Part shown: positions 50,233 through 60,810 of the stretch, piece after piece
How the letters are laid out: the number at the start of each line of letters is the position of its first letter
Numbering within the stretch: position 1 is the first letter of the stretch
NCBI GenBank assembly: GCA_029204225.1
Contig: CM055097.1
Coordinates: forward strand, 31,960,802-32,024,801
Origin: Diphasiastrum complanatum
Lineage: Eukaryota; Streptophyta; Lycopodiopsida; Lycopodiales; Lycopodiaceae
Direction of reading: 5' to 3'
DNA length: 64,000 nt
Program-made: the position numbers and the translations under genes
Notes under the pieces: generated by a model
Told to the model about the DNA's origin: nothing
The model's database searches: none
What the model saw: the letters and a program-made list of their open reading frames with translations, nothing else

Positions 50233-51055
50233 TGTGAGAAATTGGCAAAAATCTAGCTTGGTATTTTTTATGATAGAAGTTTGTAAGTGAATCTCACATG
50301 TGTGGAGGATGTTCCCACGTGTGAAGAATTGTAAAGTAAATCAAAATGTTTGATATAGGGGTCTCATAGAATTTCATAGTCAAGCATTTAGGTGTAGGAT
50401 GTTGATAGGGTCAAATTTGGCATAGATGGCAAATTATCCATTTCCACTTGTAATGCCACTATTGAGCCAAAATAGAGTAGGAGGCCAAACTTGTGCCAAT
50501 TAGAGTGTAGACAAGTGTAATGCTTTTGTTTGATGAAGTTTAAGAGGTCCAATAGGACTTAGAGGTGGAACCATGAGTGGTCCAATAGAATTTGAGGTTT
50601 GCTTGAAAATGGTCCAATAGAATTTAGAGGTGCATGGATCAATAGTCCAATAGGATTAAGAGGTGGCAAAGTGTGGTCCAATCATAGTTAAGCATAGTGG
50701 TAGCTCATGGATCTACTAGTATCATTGTACTCCTCATTTGGATCTAATTGATTTTGAGATTGAGTGGATTTTGAGTGTAAGTGATGATCTAGCTTTCTCT
50801 CTCTACCCGAGAGCTATTGATGATTTTCTCTCTCTACCCGAGGAGAGCAACTTGTTTTTACTTAGATTACTTTTGGAACACTTCCCACACGTGTGAGTGA
50901 GAGTTGGAAGTGATTGAATGCATGTAGTAGTGTGTTTTTGCCATAAGATCTAAGATTGATCTTGAATCTCAATCTAGTCTTGATCTTGGTGCATCTACAC
51001 ACCTTAGGAGATCACAAGTACATGTTGTGGACAATCCACACATGTGAAATCAACA
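50233..51055 (+). mobile_element. 5' LTR of nested element (823 bp)
   Basis: TGTGAGAAATTGG at 50233 to ..AATCAACA at 51055. The same length as its partner at 52900-53722, with only about twenty differences seen by eye (roughly 97-98% identity). It contains several GGTCCAATAG.ATT motifs and CACACGTGTG-type palindromes. Confidence 0.93.
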
Positions 51056-51068
51056 TGGTATCAGATCC
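51056..51068 (+). other. primer-binding site, iMet type
   Basis: TGGTATCAGATCC follows the LTR with no gap. Its first ten bases match the iMet primer complement. Confidence 0.85.
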
Positions 51069-51542
51069 TACCTAAGGTTACCATGCATTTTGATCCATTT
51101 GAGTGAAAACTATTCATCAATCTTGAGCTAGAAATTGTCAAGATCCATTTTCCTAGCTATCTTGTCCAATTTTGGATCAAAAGAGATCAATAGGGCATTG
51201 ATTGGGTCTAACCTGGTACTGTACGAAATCAGGTGCTCAGACACGTGTGAGGAACATCCAATTTCAGTTTGGGAGTTCTCTTTCATGGTTGCTCCAAAAA
51301 TCTTGCTAGATAGCTTGTTTTGAAGCTATTTTTGTCTAGTTTTTTATGCAATTAGTTTCATTCCATTTGGTTGTGCCAATCAAAAGTTATAAGCTTTTGA
51401 AGAGGGTTAGGTAGGGCACCTAGACCTGGGTGGACACATTTGGTTTGGTCAAGAGATTGCTTGTTTGATCCAAAATCACAGTTGAATGCTTACCAATCTC
51501 ATCTATATGTGATCTAGGCGCTGTTTTGAGATCTTATCCATT
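51069..51542 (+). mobile_element. leader of nested element
   Basis: Untranslated region between primer site and gag. It shares blocks with the leader at 21015, including GGTAGGGCACCTAGACCTGG. Confidence 0.6.
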
Positions 51543-51737
51543 TTGTTTCATGCAATATCATTGTGTATTGGTGACTCAATCAATCAAAGTGAGCTAGTCC
51601 AAGTCATTCTCAATGGCTTGAGAGATGAATATGACAACCTTTCCAATCCTATGGCATTAAGGAGGAGCTACCAAGTTTGGAGGACCTTCAAAGTGTGCTT
51701 ATTTCTTAAGAATCAAGACAAGAGTACAAACTCTTGA
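51543..51737 (+). CDS. gag fragment of nested copia element
   Basis: A 64-codon ORF with SELVQVILNGLRDEYDNLSN, the mid-gag pattern of copia elements. The N-terminal part of gag is absent. It overlaps the next ORF by a few bases in another frame; an ancestral single frame appears to have been shifted near 51735. Confidence 0.7.
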   Translation: MFHAISLCIGDSINQSELVQVILNGLRDEYDNLSNPMALRRSYQVWRTFKVCLFLKNQDKSTNS

Positions 51738-51739
51738 GG

Positions 51740-52864
51740 ATGGACAAGCTATCACTCAATCATGATGATGGAAAAGTTCTACTTGCCAAGCACAAAGAGA
51801 GGAGTAAGAAGCAACACCATCACTTCTCTAATGACAAATCTAAAGACCAAGATGGAAAGGAGGAGGATACCTCTCATGCTTCTACTTCAAATCTCAAGAA
51901 GAAGAAGATCAAGTGCTTTTATTGTGGCAAGAAAGGCCATTATGCCACCAATTGCTTCAAGAAGAAGAATCAACTCAATCAAGCCAACATCACCATTGAG
52001 AAAGAAGACTATATTGCAAGTGATGGAGAAGGCTCTCTTATGGCATCAAGCTTCTCCTCTTCCACCTTCAACAAGGATGACTCATGGTATATTGATAGTG
52101 GAGCATCTTCACATATGTGTGGCTCCAAGCACTTTTTTTCATCTATTATGCCTTATGATGGAGTCAAGAAGACCATATACATTGCAAGTAAGCATGAGTG
52201 CAATATTGAAGGAGTAGGGATTATTCCCTTGAAGCTTGCATCTTCTAAAGATCTCTTTCTCAACAATGTTTTTTTTGTCCCAAAGCTTACAAAGAACATC
52301 TTGAGTGTTGGCCAACTTCTTGATAGTGGCTTTGATGTCAATTTCAATATTGACAATTGTGTGATCAAGAAGGATGGTGAGATCCTTGCATATGGATCAA
52401 GATTTGAAGGCATCTACAAATTGGATCCAAGTGAGAGTGCAAACTCTCTTGATGTTTCTTATATGTCCAATATTTCAAAGGAGGATGATTACACAAGATG
52501 CACATATCTTCTCTCTTCAAGTATTATGGTGTATGATTATTCCTTATTATTCAAAGCATATGTTGAGAAGAAATTATCATTGAAGATCAAAGATTTGAGG
52601 AGTATTGGAGCTCTTGAAGGAATAGCACCATATGAAGTTTTATTCAAGATGAAGCCTAAGGTTGATCACCTTAGTGAACTTGGTAGTGCTTGCTTTGCAC
52701 ATATTCCCTTGGAAACAAGGAGGAAGGATGATCCAAGCTCATGGATCATGATTGGATACTCAGGATATGGTGAGGGTACTGCTATGATGGATCCCTTGGC
52801 TGATCTTCACTTCTTATGCATACCAAAGGATCCACTCAAAACGATTTACAAACTTCTCAAGTGA
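51740..52864 (+). CDS. gag-protease-integrase-tail fusion of nested copia element
   Basis: One long ORF (first ATG at 51740). Order: lysine-rich gag end; zinc knuckle CFYCGKKGHYATNC with all four ligands; protease SWYIDSGASSHM; the GAG-pre-integrase lead VPKLTKNILSVGQLLDSGFD; then, after residue ~250, a jump to the integrase C-terminal part APYEVLFKMKP, GSACFAHIPLETRRK and IMIGYSGYGEG. The integrase catalytic core, all of RT and RNase H are missing, and the frame remains open across the junction. The element therefore cannot replicate alone but keeps primer site, packaging-type leader, LTRs and an ORF. Near-identical LTRs say the insertion is recent, so the deletion was probably already present in the RNA that inserted. 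Confidence 0.88.
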   Translation: MDKLSLNHDDGKVLLAKHKERSKKQHHHFSNDKSKDQDGKEEDTSHASTSNLKKKKIKCFYCGKKGHYATNCFKKKNQLNQANITIEKEDYIASDGEGSLMASSFSSSTFNKDDSWYIDSGASSHMCGSKHFFSSIMPYDGVKKTIYIASKHECNIEGVGIIPLKLASSKDLFLNNVFFVPKLTKNILSVGQLLDSGFDVNFNIDNCVIKKDGEILAYGSRFEGIYKLDPSESANSLDVSYMSNISKEDDYTRCTYLLSSSIMVYDYSLLFKAYVEKKLSLKIKDLRSIGALEGIAPYEVLFKMKPKVDHLSELGSACFAHIPLETRRKDDPSSWIMIGYSGYGEGTAMMDPLADLHFLCIPKDPLKTIYKLLK

Positions 52865-52883
52865 TCTAGTACCTTTCCAAGCT

Positions 52884-52899
52884 ATTTTTTGAAAAGGAG
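52884..52899 (+). other. polypurine tract of nested element
   Basis: TTTTTTGAAAAGGAG ends directly before the TGTGAGAAATT start of the 3' LTR. Confidence 0.75.
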
Positions 52900-53722
52900 T
52901 GTGAGAAATTGGCAAAAATCTAGGTTGGTATTTTTTATGATAGAAGTTTGTAAGTGAATCTCACATGTGTGGAGGATGTTCCCACGTGTGAAGAATTGTA
53001 AAGTAAATCAAAATGTTTGATGTAGGGTTCTCATAGAATTTCATAGTCAAGCATTTAGGTGTAGGATGTTGATAGGGTCAAATTTGGCATAGATGGCAAA
53101 TTATCCATTTCCACTTGTAATGCCACTATTGAGTCAAAATAGAGTAGGAGGCCAAACTTGTGCCAATTAGAGTGTAGACAAGTGTAATGCTCTTGTTTGA
53201 TGAAGTTTAAGAGGTCCAATAGGATTTAGAGGTGGAACCATGAGTGGTCCAATAGAATTTGAGGTTTGCTTGAAAATGGTCCAATAGAATTTAGAGTTGC
53301 ATGGATCAATGGTCCAATAGGATTAAGAGGTGGAAAAGTGTGGGTCAATCATAGTTAAGCATAGTGGTAGCTCATGGATCTACTAGTATCATTGTACTCC
53401 TCATTTGGATCTAATTGATTTTGAGATTGAGTGGATTTTGAGTGTAAGTGATTTTCTAGCTTTCTCTCTCTACCCGAGAGCTATTGATGATTTTCTCTCT
53501 CTACCCAAGGAGAGCAGCTTGTTTTTACTTAGATTACTTTTGGAACACTTCCCACACGTGTGAGTGAGAGTTGGAAGTGATTGAATGCATGTAGTAGTGT
53601 GTTTTTGCCATAGGATCTAAGATTGATCTTGAATCTCAATCTAGTCTTGATCTTGGTGCATCTACACACCTTAGGAGATCACAAGTACATGTTGTGGACA
53701 ATCCACGCGTGTGAATTCAACA
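52900..53722 (+). mobile_element. 3' LTR of nested element (823 bp)
   Basis: TGTGAGAAATTGG at 52900 to ..AATTCAACA at 53722. It is a near-identical partner of 50233-51055 and is followed by GGTGT. Confidence 0.93.
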
Positions 53723-53727
53723 GGTGT
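53723..53727. repeat. target-site duplication GGTGT (right)
   Basis: Matches 50228-50232 across the 3.5-kb nested element. Confidence 0.9.
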
Positions 53728-56223
53728 TGTCGTACATTGACTCACCAGACTGACAACATAGCTAATGTCAGGCTGTGTACGTAGTGAGGTAAATCAAACA
53801 TCCCCCAACTAGTTGACGAAATAGTGTTGCATCTACTAGCTTACTTTTATTTTCACTTGACAGCTTCTTACCAACTTCAATAGGGGTAGCCTATTGGCTT
53901 GCAATCACTCATTCTAAAGTGTTCAAGCATCTCAGTCAAGTGCAATACCTTGTCTCATTTGCCAAGCCTCTACTCCAAGGCAATAGTGCATAAGCCCCTA
54001 CTCCCAGGCAATAGTGCAGAAGCCCCAAATATGTCATAGTGCAATACCTTTTCTCATTTGCCAAGCCTCTACTCCAAGGCAATAGTGCATAAGCCCCAAA
54101 TATGTCATATTAAAACCGATTGACAAATCTTCTTTGATTGCTTTAATGAGCTCTTCATCATTGCATGTGATCACAAGATCATCCACATACAATAGTACTG
54201 GAGTGATGCTAGAGTCAAGACAAAAGTAGTAAAGATTAGAATCAAAAGGAAGTGAGTACCAAATCCCTAGACAAGAGATACTTATCAAAGTGATTATACC
54301 AAGCACGTGGTGCTTGTTTCAAACCATATAGTTCTTTCTTCAATCTCCATACTTTGTCCTCTTTGCCTTGTACAACAAACCCAACTGGTTGTTGCATATA
54401 GACTTCCTCTTGAAGTTACTAATTAAGAAATGCTAATTTGACATCAATCTGTGTAGATTCCATCCAAACATAGTTGCTAATGCGATGATCATGTGAAGCA
54501 TATTCCACTTAGCTATGGGATCACAGGCCTCCTCATAGTCTATGCCCTTGCTTTGCACATACCCCTTTATGACAAGTCTTTCTTTGTGTTTTGATAGGAT
54601 TCCAGTTGCATTATACTTTGTTTTGAACACCTGTTTATTGCTAATGGGCTCTTTTCTTCTAAAAAGATCAACTATCCCATGTATTGTGTCGCTTGATGGA
54701 ATCTATCTCTTCTTGCATTGCCTTTTGCCATATCTCATCGTCTTTGAGGGTTCCTTGGATTAAGTGATATTGCTCATAAGTGCAAGATTAACTTGAAATT
54801 TATTAGGTCCCATCTTCTCCCTTGTGGAATGTCGTAGCTCTCCCTCTTTGACTCGGCAACCTTGCCTTCCTTGTCATCCATAAGCTTTGTGCACCACTTA
54901 TGTTGAGGTGATCCATTACGACGTGAATAGGAATCTCATGGTGCATCCTTCTCTTTCCTTTTGTCACCTACAACTTTAGTCTTTTCCAATCCAATGGGTT
55001 TATTACTCAGTCTCCATCTCATTTCCACAATGGGAAGAGTACCATGTCCTTCATCATCAAGTTTCATATCCGAACCTATGGATCTCATCAAACAATATGT
55101 CACGACTTATGTGCATGTGTCATCCAAGTGGGTCATAGCATCTACACCCCTTGATTTGCTCATCGTACCCTATAAAGATGCACTTTAATGCCTTCACTTG
55201 TATTTGGTCCTTTCACTCTTGGGTATGTGAACATAAATATGATGTCCATCGCAATCCATCCATATTAGGCTTTTTCCCACTGAATGCAGGTGTGTGATTG
55301 AGTACAACAACTTTTGGGCTTCTATTTTGCAAGAATACAGCAGTTTTTACAACTTCGGCCCAGAAAGAATCAGTAATGCCCATATGTGTAACCATTTCCC
55401 TAGCAACCTCGACAATGGTACAATTCTTTCTCTCAGCTATCCCATTTTGTTGAAGTATGTCAACTTGTAAAAACTGTTGTTTGATGCCATGTTTCTTGCA
55501 AACATCAATAAAAGTTGTGGATCAATACTCACCACCATGATCAGATCTAAGTACCTTGATCTTGGAACCTGATTGGTTTTCCACCAATGTTTTGAAATTC
55601 TTGAAACAACTAAATGTATCTAACTTCTCTCTAATCGTGTAGATCCAAGTCTTTTTTGAGTAATCGTCAATAAAGGTCAATAAATAGAAAGCACCACCAA
55701 TTGACACTATTTTCATTGGTCCACAAAGATCTAAGTGCACTAACTCCTGTTTTGTCCTTGTTGCCCCCTCTTTGTTGAACTTCTCCTTGTGTAACTTGCC
55801 TAATACACACCCCTTGCAAATGGACTCTTCTTGTCATCCAAATTGGGTAGGTATGTTACCATCTTGAGCATTCAAAGCAGCCTCAAGCTCTTGAAGTTCA
55901 GATGGCCCAAATGTATATGTCACAAATCGCTTTGAGATATAAATGATGATGTCAATATATTACACTATGTGACAACAACATTCAACTTGTACAATCCACA
56001 AGTTTTGTCACGAAAACCATCAACAATCACTTTGAATCCCTATTTCATATCCTTACTTGACATTTCTTGTTGTTGAACTCTACCTTCAATACATGATCTA
56101 TCATTGTACCAATAGATCAGAGAATTCTCTTTTCGAAGTCCAAGAACATATAAGACATTCTCTATTCCTCCACATTTTCATCCGACAAATTGAATAGGTA
56201 TTTGTGCCAACTCCATGAATTTG
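53728..56223 (-). pseudogene. copia element H pol, protease-region to RT
   Basis: Minus-strand order: protease/GAG-pre-integrase remnants (IENVLYVLGLRKENSL near 56150; CKGCVLGKLHKEKFN near 55800); integrase core HLDLCGPMKIVS, LLTFIDDYSKKTW and VLRSDHGGEY (55740-55522); ITDSFWAEVVKTAVFLQNR (55395-55213); FKTKYNATGILSKHKERLV, CDPIAKWNMLHMIIAL (54630-54433); LLYVDDLVIT (near 54180); LGLMHYCLGVE; then the VLHLTEMLEHF/GGCLIYLTTYT block up to 53728. It continues at 50232 after the nested element. Many frameshifts; a 90-bp tandem duplication sits at 53958-54115. The 5' end is lost at 56224, where repeat X begins. Confidence 0.9.
53958..54115. repeat. ~90-bp tandem duplication inside copia H RT
   Basis: TTTGCCAAGCCTCTACTCCA plus AGGCAATAGTGCATAAGCCCC is duplicated. 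The block ending CCCCAAATATGTCATA occurs twice, and a shorter CCTACTCCCAGGCAATAGTG copy lies between. It disrupts the RT frame. Confidence 0.75.
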
Positions 56224-56389
56224 TGTGAAGAATTGCCCAAAATTGGCAAAAGCTTGATCAAAAACCATGTAGCATATTGTACAGTTTTGTCTATAATTGG
56301 GTTCCACACATGTATGGCCAAAATGCTACATGGCAACCCACTCCTAATGTAGATTAGGTTGAGTCAAGAGAGTTGGTCATGTCTATTTG
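56224..56389 (+). mobile_element. repeat family X, 5' part
   Basis: Starts TGTGAAGAATTGCCC and matches 59015-59205 base by base apart from scattered changes (CATGTAGCATATTGTACA / CATGTAGAATAGTGTAAA). It is cut at GTCTATTTG, where a gypsy LTR starts at 56390. Confidence 0.75.
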
Positions 56390-57245
56390 TGTTGGAAGTA
56401 TATCTACTCCGCTATGGTCGTTAGGTCTAATGAGGGTTCGTCCGTAGTATAGTGGTAGACCGGTCCACCTTCTAAGATCTACAAAGCTTACAACTGTTAA
56501 ATGAAAACATAAATAAAAAGGAGCACCAAGGCTTCCCAACTAGTGCTCGGAATGGAAATAACTAAACTTGACTAAGGCTTCCCAACTAGCCAAGAATAAC
56601 AAAATAACATAATCTAGCTAAGGCGGTATCCAACTAGCAAGATCTTTACACCAATTCTAATCTAACACCCAAAGGGAATTGGAAATATAAATTGTGGCTA
56701 ATTAAATATAAAGCAATAAAACACATGCCACAATAGAAACCTATGAAAAGGAGGCAAGAGCAGGCCCGAGCACCTTCCCTCAAGCCATGCACCTTTCCAA
56801 AGGGAACACAAGTGAAATAGCAAGATATCTCCAAATAGAGAGCAATTTAGCATAATCTTAAAAGTGATGTTTACATGAGAAATATCTCTGCTCTTATAGC
56901 AAGGAGGTCCTTCCATAAGCATCCACTACCTTATGGGATTAGTTCTGAACTAGCCATTCTAAGGCCTCAATTCTTTTTTTTTTAATTTGAAACTTAGAAC
57001 TTTAGAAGTTTTTAACTTGGGACTTAAGATAACTTAGAATCTTTCTAAGCTTAAGTTTCTTAAGTCCAAGTTTTAATCCTAAGTTTGAGTTATTTTATTA
57101 TTTTAAGCTTTTACCCATGGACTTACAAAACACATGCCATAGTAGAAGTTTATTGGCAAAGACTCATACGTGGGCTTAAAAATAACATGTGACGGAGTTT
57201 TATTTCTTCTTTATATTTTTCATTGTGTTTGTACAATTGCTAGCA
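56390..57245 (-). mobile_element. gypsy LTR, family A (856 bp)
   Basis: Minus-strand LTR from TGCTAGCAATTGTAC (57245) to ..CTTCCAACA (56390). It is homologous to 46034-46899 and 682-1486. No primer site follows at 56389; instead repeat X follows, so this is a 3' or solo LTR. Confidence 0.87.
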
Positions 57246-57859
57246 CTATCCCCCTCCTTATTGGATTGGAGGTCCCACACCAATCGAAGCTTTTTCTTCC
57301 TGGATCTTTTGAGCTTCCTGGAGGCGAGATTGTTGTTGTCGAGATTGGTAAATCGTGTTGCCGATTCCCCCCATCAGTTGCCAGTGTGGTTTGTTAAGGA
57401 AGGGCATGGGTATTTGCGGCCTGGTGACATCAACGTGTAGTGCCGAAGTGAGGGCCGTGTAGTGCCGTGTATTTTACCAAAAGCACCGTGGCAACCCTGA
57501 TCGCGACGTACGGTACTTTGCGGATAATTGTGGCCTGGTGGCAACTTTTGCAGAGTTCAAAGGTTATTGGAATCGAGGGCTACCACCAATACCCATTGAT
57601 ATCAATAAACCTCTACAAACGCAAGACGACCACATCAACGTAGCGTGGGTTTATTATCGAGCAGCACTCACTTCGGCACTACACGTTGATGCCACCAGGA
57701 CTTGACATGCTTGCTAAATCAAATATGACTTTGTTTGATCAGGAGCAATTGTGTCAAATCATTGGAAGTTTTCCAATTGTGATAGAATGTGAACGAATCA
57801 ACTTGATGAGCTGGCACATTGGTATCTTCAACAATATAGTGTAGCAGCATGTTGACTCT
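57246..57859. other. interval with a 33-bp inverted repeat
   Basis: No named domain. It holds the near-perfect inverted repeat 57420-57452 / 57667-57699 and is less AT-rich than its surroundings. One plus frame is open from about 57490 to a TGA near 57706 (YFADNCGLVATFAEFKGYW), with no family recognised. Confidence 0.45.
57420..57699. repeat. inverted repeat, 33-bp arms, ~214-bp spacer
   Basis: CCTGGTGACATCAACGTGTA and the following TGCCGAAGTGAG (57420-57452) are the reverse complement of 57667-57699 with one mismatch. Homology stops at both arm edges. It could be a foldback element or a duplicated-inverted coding stretch. Confidence 0.85.
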
Positions 57860-58240
57860 CTACAAAGGCTGACGTGGTGGAAATGGGTGGGGAGCGATTG
57901 GCCTTGGAGTCAATTGGATCTGAGTCAATTGGATGAAAGGGCTTTGAGTGAGCTTGGAGGGTTTAAACCTTTTGGTGAGAGCTTTTTCTATGGTCCATGA
58001 CTCGATATCTGTGCTCTCTAGATTTAAATACCACTCTTTTGCATTGCCTTGTAGAACCAAAGGAAACAGTCTTAACTTTTCAGTGTTTGGGACATAGAAC
58101 TTACAAGCATTGTCAAAGTCTTGAAGGAAATGAACTGGGTTTGAGTCCCCATTATACTTCGGTGCGTCGATTCGCGGAATCCTCTTCTCTACTCACGAAG
58201 GCTATTGATGTACACTTGTTGCCATCGTGATCTAGCAGAT
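57860..58240 (-). pseudogene. Ty3/gypsy gag N-terminal core
   Basis: Minus-strand reading across one or two frame changes: DAPKYNGDSNPVHFLQDFD, YVPNTEKLRLFPLVLQGNAK, EWYLNLESTDIESWTIEKAL and TKRF, the conserved retrotransposon-gag pattern. It lies downstream (in element direction) of the long leader 58241-60799 and so is gag of the element whose LTR is at 60811. The rest of gag and pol is missing. Confidence 0.75.
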
Positions 58241-58769
58241 ATTCTATGCACGTAGGTGATGGGTGATGGATGTTGAATCGACAGATTTGGCAAACTTATC
58301 GTGACGGATCTATGGCTTCCTACTAGGACACTTCTAAGGTTCCCTACTAGAGGTGCCTAAGGCTAACAAACCAGATTCATCATGATAGGATTGTCTGCGA
58401 TGGATGATGGATATGTACAATTCTAGGTGCAAAGTGTATCTTCAAGAGCTCGGATTTTTTTTGAGTGGAACCATATGATGTTGATCTTAGAGGATTTTAC
58501 TAAGTTTCAAGTGCTTGGAAGTATGGGGCTTCATTGTAATCACAAGTGAACCTTTTTTTGGATAGAATTTATACACATGCCTGGGAACTCGCACAAGTCC
58601 AAATCTTGCCAAAAATAGCCTGGCAAGTACTAGATAGTTCTATTTTGAAAAAGATCAAAGATTTTGCAGTTGAAGGTATTTCTACAGATTTTTCTGGGTT
58701 TGCTTACCTTCTGTGGGAGTTGTTGAGCACTCATGTAGTTGACGTAGGTCTGTGTGAATTTTAGGGAAT

Positions 58770-58791
58770 AACTCGCACAGTTGTGCGAGTT
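58770..58791. repeat. 22-bp palindrome AACTCGCACA-GT-TGTGCGAGTT
   Basis: Ten-base arms are perfectly complementary with a 2-base centre. Confidence 0.95.
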
Positions 58792-59014
58792 GTTTTTGAC
58801 CTAGTCAATGCACATTGACCAAGAGCAAGGACCTTAGAGAAAAATTGTTGGGGGACTATTGCACATGTGACTTCTCGATGAAAATGGGTGTTCTGAGAGT
58901 TTTACCTTTTGTGTGAGTTGTCTTGAAATGTGGCATTTTGACCAGATAGCAATTTTCATAATTTTCGCACATATAGCTCTGGGAGAGTATTTGCACAACT
59001 AATAAAGTATTTGT

Positions 59015-59500
59015 TGTGAAGAATTGCCAAAAATTGGCAAATCTAGCTTGATCAAAAACCATGTAGAATAGTGTAAATTGTGTACACAAGTGGGTCCCGC
59101 ACATGTGAGGCCATGATGCCACATGGGAAAACCATCCTAATGTAGGTTAGGTCAAGTCAAGAGAGTTGGTCATGTCTATTTGGTGGTCATCCCTACTTTA
59201 TAGGACCTACACCTAAGTTTAAGGTGAAAATTTGACCAACTAGCTACCTACCAAGCATAACTCTAGGAAATAGACTAGGGTTTCATTTTAGGTCAAGGAG
59301 AGTGAGTTAACTTCCTTATTACATGCTGGAAATCCACCTAACTTCAAGAAGGAAGTCGAATTTGGTATGTATTCCCTCTCTCCATAGTGAGAAGATAGAA
59401 AATTTTTGGAGCTCATTGGCAATCTCAAGCTAGTTCACTATGTACATTGAGTTTTTGTGATCCAAATGAAACCAAATCAATTTCTACTTGTTTCTCAGGT
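59015..59500 (+). mobile_element. repeat family X, uninterrupted copy
   Basis: Starts TGTGAAGAATTGCC and runs through GTCTATTTGGTGGTCATCCC (59187-59206). It includes the blocks shared separately with 56224-56389 and 45470-46033. It thus shows the intact X sequence at the point where the other two copies carry a gypsy LTR. The 3' end is approximate. Confidence 0.72.
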
Positions 59501-59925
59501 TGAAGGCCGTACTACAGCCTGTAGTACACACGTGTGGGCTCGGATTTCAATGTTGATCAATGCTTTTGATTGTGAATGCTTGTTGTTTGTCAAATTGCCA
59601 ATCTAGATCAACTTTTTTGTGTCTAGTTTTTTGGATAGATTGTTAAGCAAGCATCCAATCACTCTTGTGGATCTTTTGTAGATCCATTTATGGTTCTAAA
59701 GTACAGTACTTTCACATTTGTTGGGTGTCAGATTATGTAGAAGTGACAGCTCGCACACCTCAAAAATGACTCGCACAACCTATTCGCACACGCTTGAATA
59801 CTTCAAAAATGACTCGCACAAGAAAGTTTGATACTCGCACAGTACCGATTGAGGGATCTGAACCACTGTGGGCACTGAAAAATAGCTATGCGAGTGAGAA
59901 ATTCCAAAAAAATAGGTTGTCTGAT

Positions 59926-59948
59926 ACTCGCACAAAAGTTGTGCGAGT
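59926..59948. repeat. 23-bp palindrome ACTCGCACAA-AAG-TTGTGCGAGT
   Basis: Ten-base perfect arms with a 3-base centre; same core as the palindrome at 58770. Confidence 0.95.
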
Positions 59949-60349
59949 GAATCTTGGTAGGGTGTGTGAATGGTGAAAATCTTGCATGAAGTGCTCAAAG
60001 GTCTTTTTCGAATTCATGGTCAAGAGATGTAAGTAGAGCATTCACACAGGTGTTAAAGTTTTTGTTGGGGAACGTTTAGAGATGTTTTACCTCTATGCGA
60101 ATACTTACCATGAAGAAATATGCAAAAATAGCCATTTTTGCTCTGTATCTTACCACTAGTAATAAAGTAGGCAAAAAATCACAGTGGCAAGTGCTACCCT
60201 GAAATTTGGTAGAGAGGTGTTCAAGAGTTGAAAATAGAGTATTCGCACAATCCATCTCATAATGACTCGTGCAAGTCAGAAGAAAGTGAAAAACATCATT
60301 TGGCTGAAGGGTGAAAAAGTCGCTCACAGATCGGAAGAAGGCAAAAACC

Positions 60350-60720
60350 ACCTTGAAATCGCACACCTCAAAAATGACTCGCACAGTAGACAATGGTAGA
60401 GGTAATGACTCAGAATTGACAAAAATGACTCATACACCTCAAAAATGACTTGTACAACAGAATGGTAGAGGTAATGACTCAAAATTGTCAAAAATGACTC
60501 GCACAACAGAATGGTAGAGGTAATGACTCAGATTTGACAAAAATGACTCATACAACAGAATGGTAGAGGTAATGACTCAGATTTGACAAAAATGACTTGC
60601 ACCCCTAAAAAATGACTCGTACAATAGGCAATGGTAGAGGTAATGACTCAAAAATGACAAAAATGACTCGTACACCTCAAAAATGACTCGCACAACACTG
60701 CAAATTGAAGGGCAAATTGC
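60350..60720 (+). repeat. minisatellite with TGACTC(A/G) motifs
   Basis: About six to seven imperfect units of 45-70 bp containing ATGGTAGAGGTAATGACTCA, then a TTGACAAAAATGACTCGCAC or ..ATGACTCATAC variant. Each unit carries at least two TGACTC words, several as TGACTCA, the GCN4/AP-1-type bZIP site. Spacing is irregular and units are not identical, so this is not a CRISPR array. Confidence 0.85.
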
Positions 60721-60799
60721 TCGTCCTTTCAAAGAAAAACTCAGTAGATCCTGATGGAAGTATTCGCATAGGGGATTTTGATGGCCAATATTATCTCTG

Positions 60800-60809
60800 A
60801 ACGGCGCCA
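60800..60809 (-). other. primer-binding site, tRNA-Asp type (short)
   Basis: Minus-strand TGGCGCCGTT lies one base from ..GCCAACA. The match to the tRNA-Asp complement is lost after ten bases. Confidence 0.65.
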
Positions 60810-60810
60810 A

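Larger units (their letters stand above)
58241..60799 (-). mobile_element. long gypsy leader rich in ACTCGCACA and TGACTC motifs
   Basis: It lies between the primer site (60800-60809) and gag. It carries dozens of TCGCACA / TGTGCGA words in both orientations, two near-perfect palindromes (58770-58791 and 59926-59948), a minisatellite (60350-60720) and an inserted copy of repeat X (59015-59500). The small ORFs across it are made by the repeats. Confidence 0.65.

Noticed and set aside
60350-60720. CRISPR-like array of repeats and spacers
   Set aside because: Units are unequal, imperfect and in a plant retroelement leader; spacing is irregular and there is no cas gene.
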